Below, one piece after another: positions 33,135 to 44,087 of a stretch of DNA of 64,000 bases. The stretch's first letter is position 1. Every line of letters starts with the position of its first letter. Under the pieces are notes generated by a model, which was not told the DNA's origin, made no database searches, and saw only the letters and a list, made by a program, of their open reading frames with translations. The DNA comes from Gambelia wislizenii (Eukaryota > Chordata > Lepidosauria > Squamata > Crotaphytidae), in NCBI GenBank assembly GCA_030847615.1, contig JAUMIR010000002.1, forward strand, positions 113,468,309 through 113,532,308, written 5' to 3'. The translations under genes and the position numbers were made by a program.

Positions 33135-33272
33135 GGTGAATCTGCTTAGCTTTAAACCAGCTATTCAAGGTGCTGAACCCTCTCCCCAAATGAGGTTCAG
33201 CACCTTGGATAGCTCATTTAAAGTTCAGACTAAAACTCAGAACAGATTCCCCACCCCCATTGACATGGGACT
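33135..33272. mobile_element. Palindromic MITE, family P, copy 8, with clear dyad
   Basis: The centre 'caaggtgctgaaccct..gaggttcagcaccttgg' (about 33168-33213) is a near-perfect dyad. The outer right arm 'ttcagactaaaactcagaacagattcc..cattgacatggg' follows. This copy shows the fold-back structure most clearly. Confidence 0.75.
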
Positions 33273-34227
33273 TAGTAGACAACACCACAGCTCAGAGGTG
33301 CCTTGTTCCTCAGTTCTATGCCTGCCTCCATGAGCTACCATTTTGGACCTGTTTCCTTGTGGTGAATCTTGGGATTCCAGTTGGGGGAGAGAACACACAC
33401 AAAGTACACATATCTTAGAATCCTCCAGTAATCCCTCTCCCCATCTGTACAGAAGGGGGCCCTTCATCAGATGTAGCTGTTCTGTCCCTTGTCTGACCAA
33501 TACACCTGCCAACATTTGCACATTTTTTTCTACACTTCCTTTACTACTCAACTTTCAGGCATGGCTGGAGGAAATGGACATCTCCTTGGAGTTCATCTCA
33601 AAGGGAACACCCAGTCACCCAGTGGTTATTATTCACATCTATAGCTGAGCCATCCTGGCAGCATTTCTCATAAGCTGTTGCATGAATGGGGCTTTGAATG
33701 TGATGGATTTGTGTGTCAGTTCTGGTCCTCTCCAGAGTTGAGTGTGTGTGTGTGGGGTCACCCATTAAAATCAATGGGCTTATTGAGGACTGGGTGTTAA
33801 GTTTTCAGAGCATGCCCTGGTTCAAAGAGTCATTCTGCTCTCCTGGATGATGATACTTAGGATCAGAGCAGAAAAGCTAAGACACATCCAACAAGTCTTG
33901 CTAGACTTACACACCTTAAAAAAAACACAATACTGTATAATCATTAGGCTTTCTGTGTCTTAAAAATGCTAGAAGTTGAAAATAATTGTTCCTGCTTGCT
34001 TCCTGTATTTCCCAACTTGTTGTGTCTGAAGGGTGGGTCTTACCTACACATTACTTTAATATACCTCTCAACCTAGGCAAAATTCAAGTTCTTTTATTCA
34101 CATTCTCTCCCAGTCTGCTGTCTTTTCAAAGATCTCTTAGCCAGTATTCTGTATCACAAAGGGAATTGTCAACACACAAAGGTACCTGAGATACTCTTGG
34201 CCGCTCTGTCTATTGGGAGGAAATTAC
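33273..34227. other. Intergenic stretch, nothing recognised
   Basis: Short frames only, without domains; a (TG)n run occurs near 33742-33755. No repeat family assigned. Confidence 0.4.
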
Positions 34228-34881
34228 TCAGTGAAGCTGTTCATAGAATCATAGAATGATAGAATTGTAGAGTTGGAAGAGACCACGAGAGCCATCCAGT
34301 CCAACCCCCTGCCATGCAGGAATACACAATCAAAGCACTCCCTGTTTTAACAAGGGAGTTGTATGCTCCCTGTAACTGGACCTGGTCAGCATTCTGGCCA
34401 CAGCATTCTGGACCCACTGAAGTTTCCAAACAGTTTCCAAAGGCAGCCCCACGTAGAGTTTGTTACAGTAGTCCAAACAAGATGTAATCAAGGCATGTCT
34501 CACTGTAGCCAGATCTGGCTTCTCAAGGAACAGGCGCAGCTGACGCACTAGTCTTAATTGTGTAAATGCACTCCCGACCACTGCTGAAAACTGGACATCT
34601 CAACTCAGAGTTGAGTCCTGGAGAACACCAAAGCTGCAAGCCTGAGATTTCAGGGGGACTGTGACCCCATCCAGCACAGGCAGGGTCCCTATTCCCTGAT
34701 CTTCCCTTAGACCAACCAGGAGCACCTTTGTCTTCTCTGGATTAAGTTTCAATTTGTTTGCCCTCATCTAGTCCATTACTGAGAACAGACATTGGTTTAG
34801 CACAGAGATAGCTTCCTTGGAATCAAATGGAAAGGAGAGGTAGAGTTGGGTGTTGTTAGCATACTGGTAACATCACACCCC
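34228..34881 (-). mobile_element. 654-bp inverted duplicate of an L2-like LINE interior with nested CR1
   Basis: This segment equals 58642-59295 in the opposite orientation over 654 bp with no length difference. I find only two mismatches (34536 and 34769). It includes the L2-like RT C-terminal region and the same nested CR1 3' fragment (about 34243-34342). Neither end is a natural LINE end, and sequence identity stops sharply on both sides. Confidence 0.88.
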
Positions 34882-35190
34882 GGAACTTCTCCCTTTAAAA
34901 CTGCTCTGTATATGTGTGTTCCCCTGGGGTTCTCTTTAAGCAGAGTTGCCACCAGTGTGCAGTGTTATCTGTAATCCCAGCCCTGTGCTGTTGTTTTCCA
35001 GTCAGCCCCAGTCTACACAAGATATAGTCCTTTCCTCCTCAAGAGAACACAGACCTCCCCACCCCCATCTTGCCATAATGGGACCTGCAAAACACTGAAA
35101 GCTGCTCTTACCTCATTATTTGTTCAATTACCATAAATATTGTTATCTCTATATTGCTTTAACCACATCCAATGTTTCATCAGCAATTGC
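34882..35190. other. Intergenic stretch, nothing recognised
   Basis: About 310 bp without a repeat or frame that I can support; it adjoins the inverted duplicate. Confidence 0.4.
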
Positions 35191-35191
35191 A

Positions 35192-35440
35192 CAACTAATT
35201 GTGTGTGTGTGTGTGCCTTCAACTTAGCTGTCAACTGATGTCAACCCCATTAATTTCATAAGGTTTTCTTAGGCTAGGGGTATCCTGAGGTAATTTGCCA
35301 TTTCCTTTCTCTGAAATGTAGTCTACAGCACCTGGTATTCCTTGGCAGTCCCTTCTCCAAAAACTACCCAAGCTGCGCCTGACCCTGCTTAGCTTCCAAG
35401 ATCAGACAGGTTCTGGTATCAGGGTATTTAGGCCATTCCT
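35192..35440 (-). mobile_element. 5S-rRNA-derived SINE
   Basis: Minus orientation: the 5S-like head is at right ('gaccctgcttagcttccaagatcagac' on plus), and the body 'ataaggttttcttaggctaggggtatcctgaggtaatttgcca' and a GT-rich tail are at left (35200-35216). Same family as 17075-17310. Confidence 0.78.
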
Positions 35441-35644
35441 TAATTATTTAAGAATCTTCAAACTTAAGAAGATAGGAATTGCCATGATGGATCAGACTGC
35501 AGGCCTAGATAGTCCAACATTCTGTTCACACTGGAGCCAGTCGGTTGCCTATGGGAAACTTGCTCGTGTTTGCTTCCCATATTTCCCAATTTGTTGTGTG
35601 TGGAGGGAGGGTCTTACCTATACGTTAGGGCTTATTTTAATATA

Positions 35645-35859
35645 CAGGTCAACCCCTGTATACATGGATTCAGTATCCACGTTTCACTTGTCCACATCCG
35701 GAAAGTCTCTAGGCATTTCTCGGTCCTCCAATATGATTCTATGGTCAACTTCCAGTGTTCATATAATTGAAAATAATAGGATTCCCATGGTTTCAAGTAT
35801 CCACAGGTGGGTAGGTGGAGGTCTTGAAATCTATCCCCTGCAGATATGGGGGTCGACCT
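35645..35859 (+). mobile_element. Tigger-like MITE, family T2, complete copy
   Basis: It starts CAGGTCAACCCCTGTAT after a TA and ends GGGGGTCGACCT. Internal blocks 'ttcacttgtccacatcc', 'tctaggcatttctcggtcctcc' and 'gaaaataatagg' match 20163-20392. A CR1 fragment abuts its right end, which may have removed the final TIR bases. Confidence 0.7.
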
Positions 35860-36108
35860 AGAATCATAGAACCATAGAGTTGGAAGAGACCACAAGGTCC
35901 ATCTAGTCCAACTCCCTGCCATGCAGGAATACCAGATCAAAGCGTTCCCAACAGATGGCCATCCAGCCTCTGTTTAAAAACCTCCAGAGAAGGAGACTCT
36001 ACCATACTCCAAGGCAGTGTATTCCAGTGCCAAACAGCTCTTACTGTCAGGAACTTCCTCCTAATGTTTAGGTGGGATCTCTGTATTCTAACACCATGTT
36101 CTCAAGTC
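35860..36108 (-). mobile_element. CR1 LINE, 3'-end fragment
   Basis: On plus: 'agaatcatagaaccatagagttggaagagacc', 'catgcaggaatac', 'gatggccatccagcctctgtttaaaaacctcc' and 'tgtcaggaacttcctcctaatgttt', which is the CR1 terminus and RT C-terminal coding region in reverse. Confidence 0.85.
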
Positions 36109-36589
36109 CTGCATGAATTCATTCACAAAAAGGACTGCTCACTTGTTTCCAGGTGCATCTGTATATGGGAAAAGCATGAGGGAACTGAAAAGTCAGGTAC
36201 ATTCATGGTCCCAAGGCAGCCCACTCCATAGCCGGCCTTCAGTTCCCTGGGACATAATGCTGCCAGTAGGTATACCACAGCATGAGAACCAATCGCATAT
36301 GCTGTATGAAATGAATGTTTCAGCTCAGCACCACAGAAACAGGAACAGAGATAATGGCTTCTTGGCACACTACATATATTAATATTTGGGTCCTCACGAC
36401 TGCTCATATACATAAGAACTCTCCTCACAAGAGTTTCCCAGTTCCAGGGAACTGGCTTTCTTTAGCATTGTTTTCACATTTTTCTTGGATGTTGTCTCAG
36501 GTGTTGCTTAAGTATTGCCCAAGTAATTCTTAAGTATCACTTAGCATTTCTGTAGTATCCTTTTAAAAGTATTGACTTCCTCATTGTTG
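36109..36589. other. Intergenic stretch, nothing recognised
   Basis: It contains frames below 105 codons without domains. Confidence 0.4.
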
Positions 36590-37836
36590 TTAACTGCTGT
36601 CAAGCAGACTTTGACTTATGGTGACCCCATGAATGAGAGACCTCCAAGTCCCCTATTATCAAGAGCCCTGTTCAGGTCTTGCAAGACTCAGGGCAGTGGC
36701 TTCCTTGATGCGTCTACCCATCTATGATGTGGTCTTCCTCTTTTCCTACTGCCTTCTACCTTACCAAGCATTGCCTTTTCTCTTGAGTTGTGTCTTCTCA
36801 TGATATGGCCAAAGTTCAACAGTCTCAGTTTAGTCATCTTGGCTTCTAGGAGAGTTCAGGCTTGATTTGTTCTAGGATCCATTGATTTGCCTCTTTAGGA
36901 GTCTACGGCATCTTTAGGACTCTTCACTAGTACCATATTTCAGATGAATTTATATTCTTCCTATCAGATTTCTTCACTGTCCAGCTTTCACAATTATACA
37001 TAGAAACTGGAAATATGATGGCATGGACAATCCTCACATTAGTATTCAATTATATATCTTGACACTTCAAGACCTTGTCTAGTTCTTTCAAAGCTGCTCT
37101 TTCATGTCCTAGTCTTCTTCTGATTTCTTGACTTCAGTCTCCATCTGATTAATGACTGAGCCAAGGTATGGAAAAACCTTAAACTATTATTTTATTTATT
37201 TATTTATTTTAGGTATTTATACCCCGCTCTTCAGCCACAAAGGCTCTCAGAGCAGTTTATAAATTCTTTAAGCAATAGCAATTTACACATCTATACCACA
37301 TTAAGTGGTTTCCAATGTGTGTTAGCTAATCGCCCACACAAGCCAGGTACGGTACTCATTTTACCAACCTACGAAAGGAACTATTTCAATTTCTTGTCTT
37401 TTTAAAAGTTATCTAAATCATCTATGGTCATTAATTTTGTTTTCTTAATGTTAAAGCCATAAATCTGCCTTTGCACTTTCTGCCTTGACTTTTCTTCATT
37501 AATTGTTCCAAGTTTTTGCTATTTTGTACTAGTTGTATGGTGTCATCTACATATCTTAAACTGTTGATGTTCCTTCCTCCAATTTTCATACTTCCTTTGA
37601 GTCTGTTTCTCTGCATTCTGTCCTGATGGTAGCCTTTTGTCCTGAGTGCAGGTTGCACACCAGGATAATCATATGTTGTGGCACCCCCATTTCTTTAAGA
37701 ACAACCCATAGTTCTTCATGATCTTTGCTATAATCTATAACGCACAGGCTGATTTTCTTCTGAAATTCTTTGGTGCACTCTATTATCCAATGTATATTTG
37801 CAATATGATCCCTAGTGCTAGCTGTTTTGCACATTT
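36590..37836 (-). pseudogene. Bov-B/RTE-type LINE reverse transcriptase, degraded, split by a SINE
   Basis: Minus strand. From the 5' side, 37834-37640 encodes RT blocks with RDHIANIHWIIE, CVIDYSKDHEELWVVLKEMGVPQHM and NLHSGQKATIRTE. Then 37640-37431 has GRNINSLRYVDDTIQLVQ, containing the catalytic YVDD. After the SINE, 36860-36600 encodes TKLRLLNFGHIMRRH and GSRKRGRPHHRWVD, with several stops. The 3' end 'tcaaagtctgcttgacagcagttaacaac' is at 36590-36615. The endonuclease is missing. Stops and frameshifts make it nonfunctional. Confidence 0.83.
37189..37378 (-). mobile_element. tRNA-derived SINE, family S3, 5'-truncated, nested in Bov-B
   Basis: It shares body and (TTTA)n tail with 31490-31778 but lacks the tRNA-like head. 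The Bov-B sequence AACTATT is repeated at 37182-37188 and 37379-37385, a 7-bp target duplication. The SINE is therefore younger than the Bov-B copy. Confidence 0.85.
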
Positions 37837-38584
37837 AGTCTGGCTCCTCAGCAAAAGCCTGTCTGACATGGGACACCCTGCCAGCAGCACTGTTACCATC
37901 AGCATGGCCTCTTGCCTCACAGGGGCACACAATCTTATCACTACAGAAGGATAGTGCCAGGGTGGGATTGACTTCCTTAGCATTGTTTTAAGCATTGCTT
38001 TTACCCCTCAGGACTATAGGCCAGCTGCTTGGCAGATACAGGATTGATATGGAGGTAAGCTGGAATAGGGCCCAATAAAGCATTACAGCAAAATACCCAG
38101 TTTAAACCTCTGGCCAAAACCTGGATTGGGCCCCTCATGTCCATGGGAGGCCATCTGGCATGCCAGCCCTTGCCACCACTGCCATCTCCCTGGCTCTCGT
38201 GGAAGCCAGGCATGGGTCCCACAGCATGTGACCAAAGCTGATCACATGCATGGGGCCTGCAGTCACAGCTGAGGGGCCCCTTCCAGGCTTCTGAGACAGC
38301 AGAGAAAATGGTGGCAGTGGTGACTGCAGAGGCAGGCCAGCATTCTTGTGTGGACTCCGGGCTGTTCCCCCCCCTCCAGTTAACGGGGGCAGAACAGGCC
38401 ACTTCCGCAGCCAGGATATGCCAGTAGGGAGCCAGTGTGTCCTGTGTGGTGTAGGTAAGCACTAGGACAGTCTCAAAGGTGTTTCTTGATTTCTTCATCT
38501 GTCCCCCCCCCTCGACCTCATTTCATTAGGATTTCTATCACTTTGGATTCCTGTATACACGTCTTTTCACTGGAATTAATTTAC
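37837..38584. other. Intergenic stretch, moderately GC-rich
   Basis: 38100-38500 is GC-rich with scattered short inverted motifs, but I could not define ends. A 165-codon minus-strand frame here shows no domain. Not called. Confidence 0.4.
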
Positions 38585-38700
38585 ATGTTTTGGCAAAACC
38601 TCCTCTGAGTATTCTTTTCCTAAGAAAACTTGGTGAAATTCATGGGGTCGCCATAAGCCAAAAGGTGACTGAGAGGCACATACACACACAATATGCATGT
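38585..38700 (+). mobile_element. 5S-derived SINE, 3' part
   Basis: 'ggcaaaacctcctctgagtattcttttcctaagaaaac' and 'ttcatggggtcgccataagcc..aggtgactgagaggcac' match the tail half of the 17075 copy. Confidence 0.65.
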
Positions 38701-39183
38701 TTAGGCAAGGGATGGGATGGGATGGGATGGCAGATACCTTAACTTTGGTGCTAGAACACATGCTTTTTTCTGGAGTGAGTTTCAGGAGCAATTCCTGGCA
38801 AGTGCAAGTAAAGAAGTTTTTATTTATTTTACTTAGTTTACATCCCAGTTTTCTTCCAGTACAGGACCCAAGGAGACTTAAAAGTAGTGGGAGGCCTAAA
38901 GCCCTGGTAAGCCCTATTAGGCAATAGGCAACACCTTGCTAATAGGTCTGGCTTGGTAGATTAGGTAGCTTCTTATCTGTGAATTTACTGTGAATGATGG
39001 CTAATGGTTGTGAATAAATGACTAATTTTAAAAAGCATGTTCTTAATAATAGTTGGTTAATAATATGTGTGATGTGTTTCAAGACGTCAGATATTAATGG
39101 GCATTTTTGGTCTTCTGAAGCAAACTTCAACTTGCATCCTGGAGTGATAGTTCTTAACCTTTTTTACCTTAAGACCCACCAAT
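38701..39183. other. Intergenic DNA before the DIRS element
   Basis: It contains a GGGAT tandem at 38709-38730 and a LINE/SINE tail trace at 38818-38885 ('tttatttattttacttagtttacatccc..acaggacccaagg', minus). Nothing else recognised. Confidence 0.45.
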
Positions 39184-39189
39184 CATTCT

Positions 39190-39329
39190 CTGAGGAAGGG
39201 GTGATACGGGTCTTTCATCTCTGGTTTTGTCAGTCACTGCCCAGGTGTAGCAGGAAGTTACATCAAGCCTTTAGATATTTAAAATTTTTTGTCCTTATCT
39301 CCTCCATCCTGGAGCCACGAGGCCAGTTC
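39190..39329 (+). repeat. DIRS left inverted terminal repeat
   Basis: 140 bp starting 'ctgaggaaggggtgatacggg' and ending 'ccacgaggccagttc'. The reverse complement of 45383-45521 matches it closely, with scattered substitutions (for example ggtctttcatctctgg against ggtccttcatctctga). Confidence 0.9.
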
Positions 39330-39592
39330 TAACTTCCTGCTTCGCTCAGCTGGTAGTAGGGAAATCTCCTCCATCTATCCTGTTCTTTGTTTGCCTTTCT
39401 ATCTTTCTTTCTCTACTTTTAACTCCTGTTAGTACAATAATTCTCTGACCTAACCTTCTCTCTCTTTGAATTTCCCGCCTTTAAAAAAAAAAAACTTTTG
39501 CCTTTCCTCTCGCGGCTGCTCAGTCCGCTCTAGCCTGCTCCTTTCTGTTCCCCCTCCCATCTCCCTCCTCGGCTTCCCTGCTCTCGGTGGCC

Positions 39593-42200
39593 ATGCAGGC
39601 CCAGGAGATTGAGCGGATAGCGGGAGAGGACTCCGGAGTGGCCGGGGATGCGATTTCTGACCGTGGCTACTCTGAGAGCGCGGCCAGCGCTGGCATGGGA
39701 GCCACGGTCGCCATTGCTGCCGCTGCCGGCTCCCAGCAGGGGGTCCCGCAAAGGGACGTGGCCCACAAAGCCCACCAGGCCATTGCGGCCAGGAGGGCCC
39801 TGGAAGGGTCAGCGCCCCTGAAGTTGCGGAAGAGGCCTCCCCAGATGAGGAAGAAGACGGCCTCCGAGGACTCCTCCAGGGCTGTGGTTGACCACCCGTC
39901 CCTCTGGAGCTCCTGGCACGCTCCAGGCCCCTGCTGCCATGCATGGATGGGGGCAGGAGCCCCTGGTAAGGTACAGGGGTCCCTTGGGAGGAGCGGGGGG
40001 GGAGCTGGCCCTTCCCCCGCGCATTGTGCCCTCCCTACTCCTGGGGACCTCGGGCATTCTTCCACCTTGGAAGCCAAACGGGGCCTCCGACAGCTATGGG
40101 GGGAGCGGGGACCCATCCACCCCTATGGAGACTACACCATCCCCCGGGACCGCTACCACAGCGTCGGGGGGGAGGGGCTGCTGCCGGATCGGAACTCCCA
40201 GGACACCATAGTCACCCAGGCCCCGGGGCCCCAGATCCCATCTCTGCCAGCCTCTTCAGGGATCCAGGGCCAAGTCCAGCCTTCCCAGACAATCCAGACC
40301 CTGGACACGAGGCGCAGGCCTTGCAGGCCCCGAACACCCAAGCCCCCCTTTTGCAGGCCATGACCACTCCGGCGGCGGTTCCACAGACCCTGGGGACCCA
40401 GTATGTGCCACCTCAGGCTCTGCCTACACAGGCCCCAATTCAAGAGGCCCAACAGGCCATGGCTCACTAGGCCTTGCCTACCCAGCCGCCTGCCCACCAG
40501 GCCTCGCTTCTACAGGCCCCAGGCGCAGGGAACCAGGTTCCGGCCTACCTCCCTTTGGTCCACCAGACACAGGCTGCTCAGGCCACAGGGTTCCAACTCC
40601 TAGTGTACCAGGCCCCAGCCTTTCAGGTTCCTGCATATCAGGCCCCCACATGCCACAATATCAGAAGCAACCAGGGTATTCCCATGTTCCTCCATCTGTC
40701 CAGCGGAGAGGAATCTGATATTGAATGGGTTGCCGCACCAGCGACCCAAACCAGTCAGAATGCGCCCACCAAGTGGGGCCACCACACAAAACATAAGGGG
40801 GCCATCAAGGCAGCCCTACAACTGCTCTCTAAGGCGCTCCTCTCAGATGAGGAATTGTCCGAGGAGCCAAGCACCAGCGCCTCGGCCTTGGGAACCCTAC
40901 CCAAGGACCGAGTGACCAGTGCGCAACCACGTCAACCCAAAGGATGGGGAAAGGTGAAGGCCAAATCCTCGGACAGGGGCACTACGATTGCCCCACCAAG
41001 CACGGGCGCACTGGCTAAGAAGAGGAAAGACCCCCCCCCTTCCAACCACTCCTTGGAAGAGTCCCCAGCAGGCTCAGATGAGGACGGCACCCTTATAGAA
41101 GCAGTTGGGGGCATGGAACCACATGATGATGGGGACCTCACTGACAAGGAAGAGAGTGAAATAACCAACTCCGAGGCGACGGATCAGGAACACACGGATC
41201 GTCTCTTCCAGGGGGAGTGGTACTTCCCTCTCCTAACCAAGATGATGTCAACCCTGGAAATTTCACCATCAGACTCAGAACAATCTCCTTCAACGTCATC
41301 CTCCAATGAGAAAGTGGCGGCAGTGATGCGCACCTCGCTCCTGAAGAAGCCTGAGCTACCCTTCCCAGAGGCGTTCTGGTCCGTGGTGACCAATGAATGG
41401 GAAAAATGTCCATGGGAAGGAGGGGCACTACCGTGGCCCAAAAATACTACAACACCAGCCAGCACTTCCTAGATTTACTGAAGCCTCCGGTGGTCGACAA
41501 CCCGGTTGCCTCTCTTGTCTCTAATTGTCTAGCTCTGAAGGAGGGAGAGGGATCCCTCCGAGATCCAGATGAAAAAAGAACCGACGCGGCCATCAAGAAG
41601 GCACATGACTCCTCGGCGTGTGGAGTCAGGTCCACCCTGGCCATATCACTATTCTCCCGAGCTGCAATTGTTTGGCTCCAGGAACCCATGGAGATCCAGG
41701 AACTCGACCTGAACATGCTCCATAAGTCTCTCCTGAGGTTTCTACGCACCCTCTTCTTTATAGCAGATGCTGCACAGGACGCCATGATCTTCTCCGCTCG
41801 TGCGATCGGATCCCTGACGCTCGCCAGAAGATTTGTATGGCTGAAGTACTGGCAGGTGGACGCCCCCACCAGAGCTGCGCTGGCCTCCTCTGCGTTCAAG
41901 GATCAGAAACTCTTCAGGGAAGATTCTCTAAAGGGCATCCTCGTAGAGACCAAGGACAAAAAGCTGGCAATGCCCTCTACCCTAAAGAAGTCAGATAAAA
42001 GAGCGGCAGGCGTCCCTTTCAATCCTATCGATCCTTTCGTTCATTCAGAGGATTCGGGAAACAGCGGAATTACAACTCTTTTCGTCCAGCCAGGGTCAAG
42101 CCGAACTATGTCATCAGGCAACCTTCAGGACCACAACCTAACGGCAACAGAAGGGGGACCACCCACCAGCAATGGGGGGGGGGGCTGCCAGCAATCCTGA
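39593..42200 (+). pseudogene. DIRS Gag-like protein, broken frame
   Basis: An Ala/Gly-rich N-terminal frame (39593-40363) is followed in another frame by a Pro/Gln/Ala-rich region with repeated QAP-type units (about 40024-40700), with a TAG at 40468-40470. An acidic Ser-rich region (to 41472) follows, and after a further frame change near 41400-41450 comes a conserved-looking block (41397-42200) with YYNTSQHFLDLLKPPVVDNPVASLVSN. The last block resembles the capsid-like part of vertebrate DIRS Gag. At least two frame changes and one stop disable it. The GC- and CpG-rich start may contain the element's promoter. Confidence 0.72.
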
Positions 42201-44087
42201 CTCAAGGTCGCCCCCAGTGGGTGGCCGATTCAGTCTGTTTCTTGCATCCTGGTTAAACTCAACGACGGACAGGTGGGTAATATCGACGATCACCCACGGG
42301 TACCAGATCGAGTTCGACACAAGACCAAGGGGCAGATTTCTTCCAGCTCCTGTTCCCAAGGACCCAAAGAAAGCAAGGGACCTCACAGAAGCCATAGCTC
42401 ACCTAAGAGACATTGACTCCATAGAAGAAGTCCTGACTTCTCAGCGCTTCTCAGGCGTGTACTCCTTCTTCTTCATGGTACCAAAGAAGAACGGCAGCCT
42501 AAGATCTATCCTGGACCTAAAATACACCAAACAAAGCATTACCTACAAGAGGTTCTGAATGGAGACACTTTCATCCATCAGGGAGGCTCTACAGCCCAGA
42601 GACTTTTTAGCCTCACTTGACCTTTCGGATGCATATATGCACATCATGATCCACGAGAACAGCAGGCAGTATCTTCGCTTTGCCTTCGGAGATCAGCACT
42701 TCCAGTTCAGAGCCCTCTTCTTCGGCCTGGCCTCAGCACTGAGGGTGTTCACCAAGGTCCTGGTCATTCTAATCACCAATCTGAGGTCTCAGGGGATACA
42801 CCTATACCCCTATCTGGACGATATCCTCCTCCGGGCCTCCTCCCTAGAGAAGGCGGAGAGAGACCTGCAGGTCACAATCCTCTACCTACAGACTCACGGT
42901 TTCCTGGTGAACTTCAAGAAGAGCAGTCTGTCTCCTGCCCGCTCCATCGTCCACCTGGGTGTGGAGACAGACACACTACACTCCAGGATCACCCTTTCGC
43001 GGGAACGACAGGAGGTCATTTGGTGGGAGGAATGAAGAGTTCTTGCGCTAAGGAAGGTCCCCCTGTCCTTACTAGCCAGACTACTGGGTCTCATGATCTC
43101 GGCCTTTGGAGTGGTGCCCTGGGCACAATTCCACTCCAGACCTCTACAGAGTTTCCTAATGCCTTATCAAAAAGAGATTGCGATGAGGAAGTCCCCACTT
43201 CTTCTTCTACCACAGCATGTGAGGGACTCCTTGGCCTGGTGGACACAGAAGAACTCAAGGAGCAAGGGCTCCCCATTCACGATAACACAGCCAATCCTAG
43301 TTACCTCAGATGCAAGCCTACGGGGATGGGGAGCACACTGCCAGGGACAAGTAACACAAGGGCTCTGGAGCCCGCAGGAGAAAGTGCACAGCATCAACTG
43401 GCTGGAACCATGGGCAGCACGACTGGCCCGCCAACATTTCACTCCTGTACTCAAGGGATAGCAAGTCACAGTAATGACGGACAACACCACTGCCCGTTCG
43501 TACAAAGTGAAACAAGGAGGGTCGAGATCCAGATCCCTACAACAAGAAGCGGATCTCATATTTCTCAGGGCAGAAAAGACGGTACAGTCCCTCACAGCCC
43601 AATACCTGCAAGGGGATCTCAATCAGCAAGCGGGCTTCCTGAGCAGGTACTCAGTTCTCCCGGGGGAATGGGCACTGAACGAGGAAGTATTCCACCAGAT
43701 CCAAGTCAGGTTCGGACCAATGGACGTGGACATGTTCGCGACACATTTAAACTCAAAGTTGGGCAGGTTCTTCGCCAGATTCCACCATCACAATGCCGAG
43801 GGGATAGACTCCTACGATCCCCTTGGCCAGCAGGCCTCCTGTACCTATTCCCCCCACTTCCCCTCATAGGGAAGGTGTGCCGGAAGATTCGCCAGGAGAG
43901 GGCACAAGCGGTACTAGTGGCACCTCACTGGCCACGACGACCCTGGTTCTCCAAGCTGATGAAAATGAGGACTCGGGATCCGTGGCGTCTGCCTCAGAGA
44001 ACTGACCTACTCTATCAGGGACCGATCCTTCATCCAGATCCAAGCTGGCTTCAATTGACAGCATGGAGACTGAGCGGCGGGCCCTGA
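42172..44087 (+). pseudogene. DIRS reverse transcriptase-RNase H with Dam-methylase-like domain, broken
   Basis: The RT frame starts in the region overlapping Gag and contains FFMVPKKNGSLRSILDLK, LASLDLSDAYMHIMIH, FGLASALRVFTKVL and the catalytic YLDD at 42811-42822. RNase H follows with TSDASLRGWGAH, INWLEPWAARLA and TDNTTARSY; its usual final Asp is replaced, as LNQQAGFLSR. Next comes a domain resembling Dam methylases found in DIRS elements (FGPMDVDMFATHLNSK in one frame; then FPPLPLIGKVCRKI and VAPHWPRRPWF in the next frame after about 43815). In-frame stops: TGA 42556-42558, TGA 43033-43035, TAG 43459-43461. A frame change near 43815 completes the damage. Confidence 0.88.

Noticed and set aside
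39450..40497. Minus-strand frames opposite the DIRS Gag region
   Set aside because: They are antisense shadows of a GC-rich Gag coding region.
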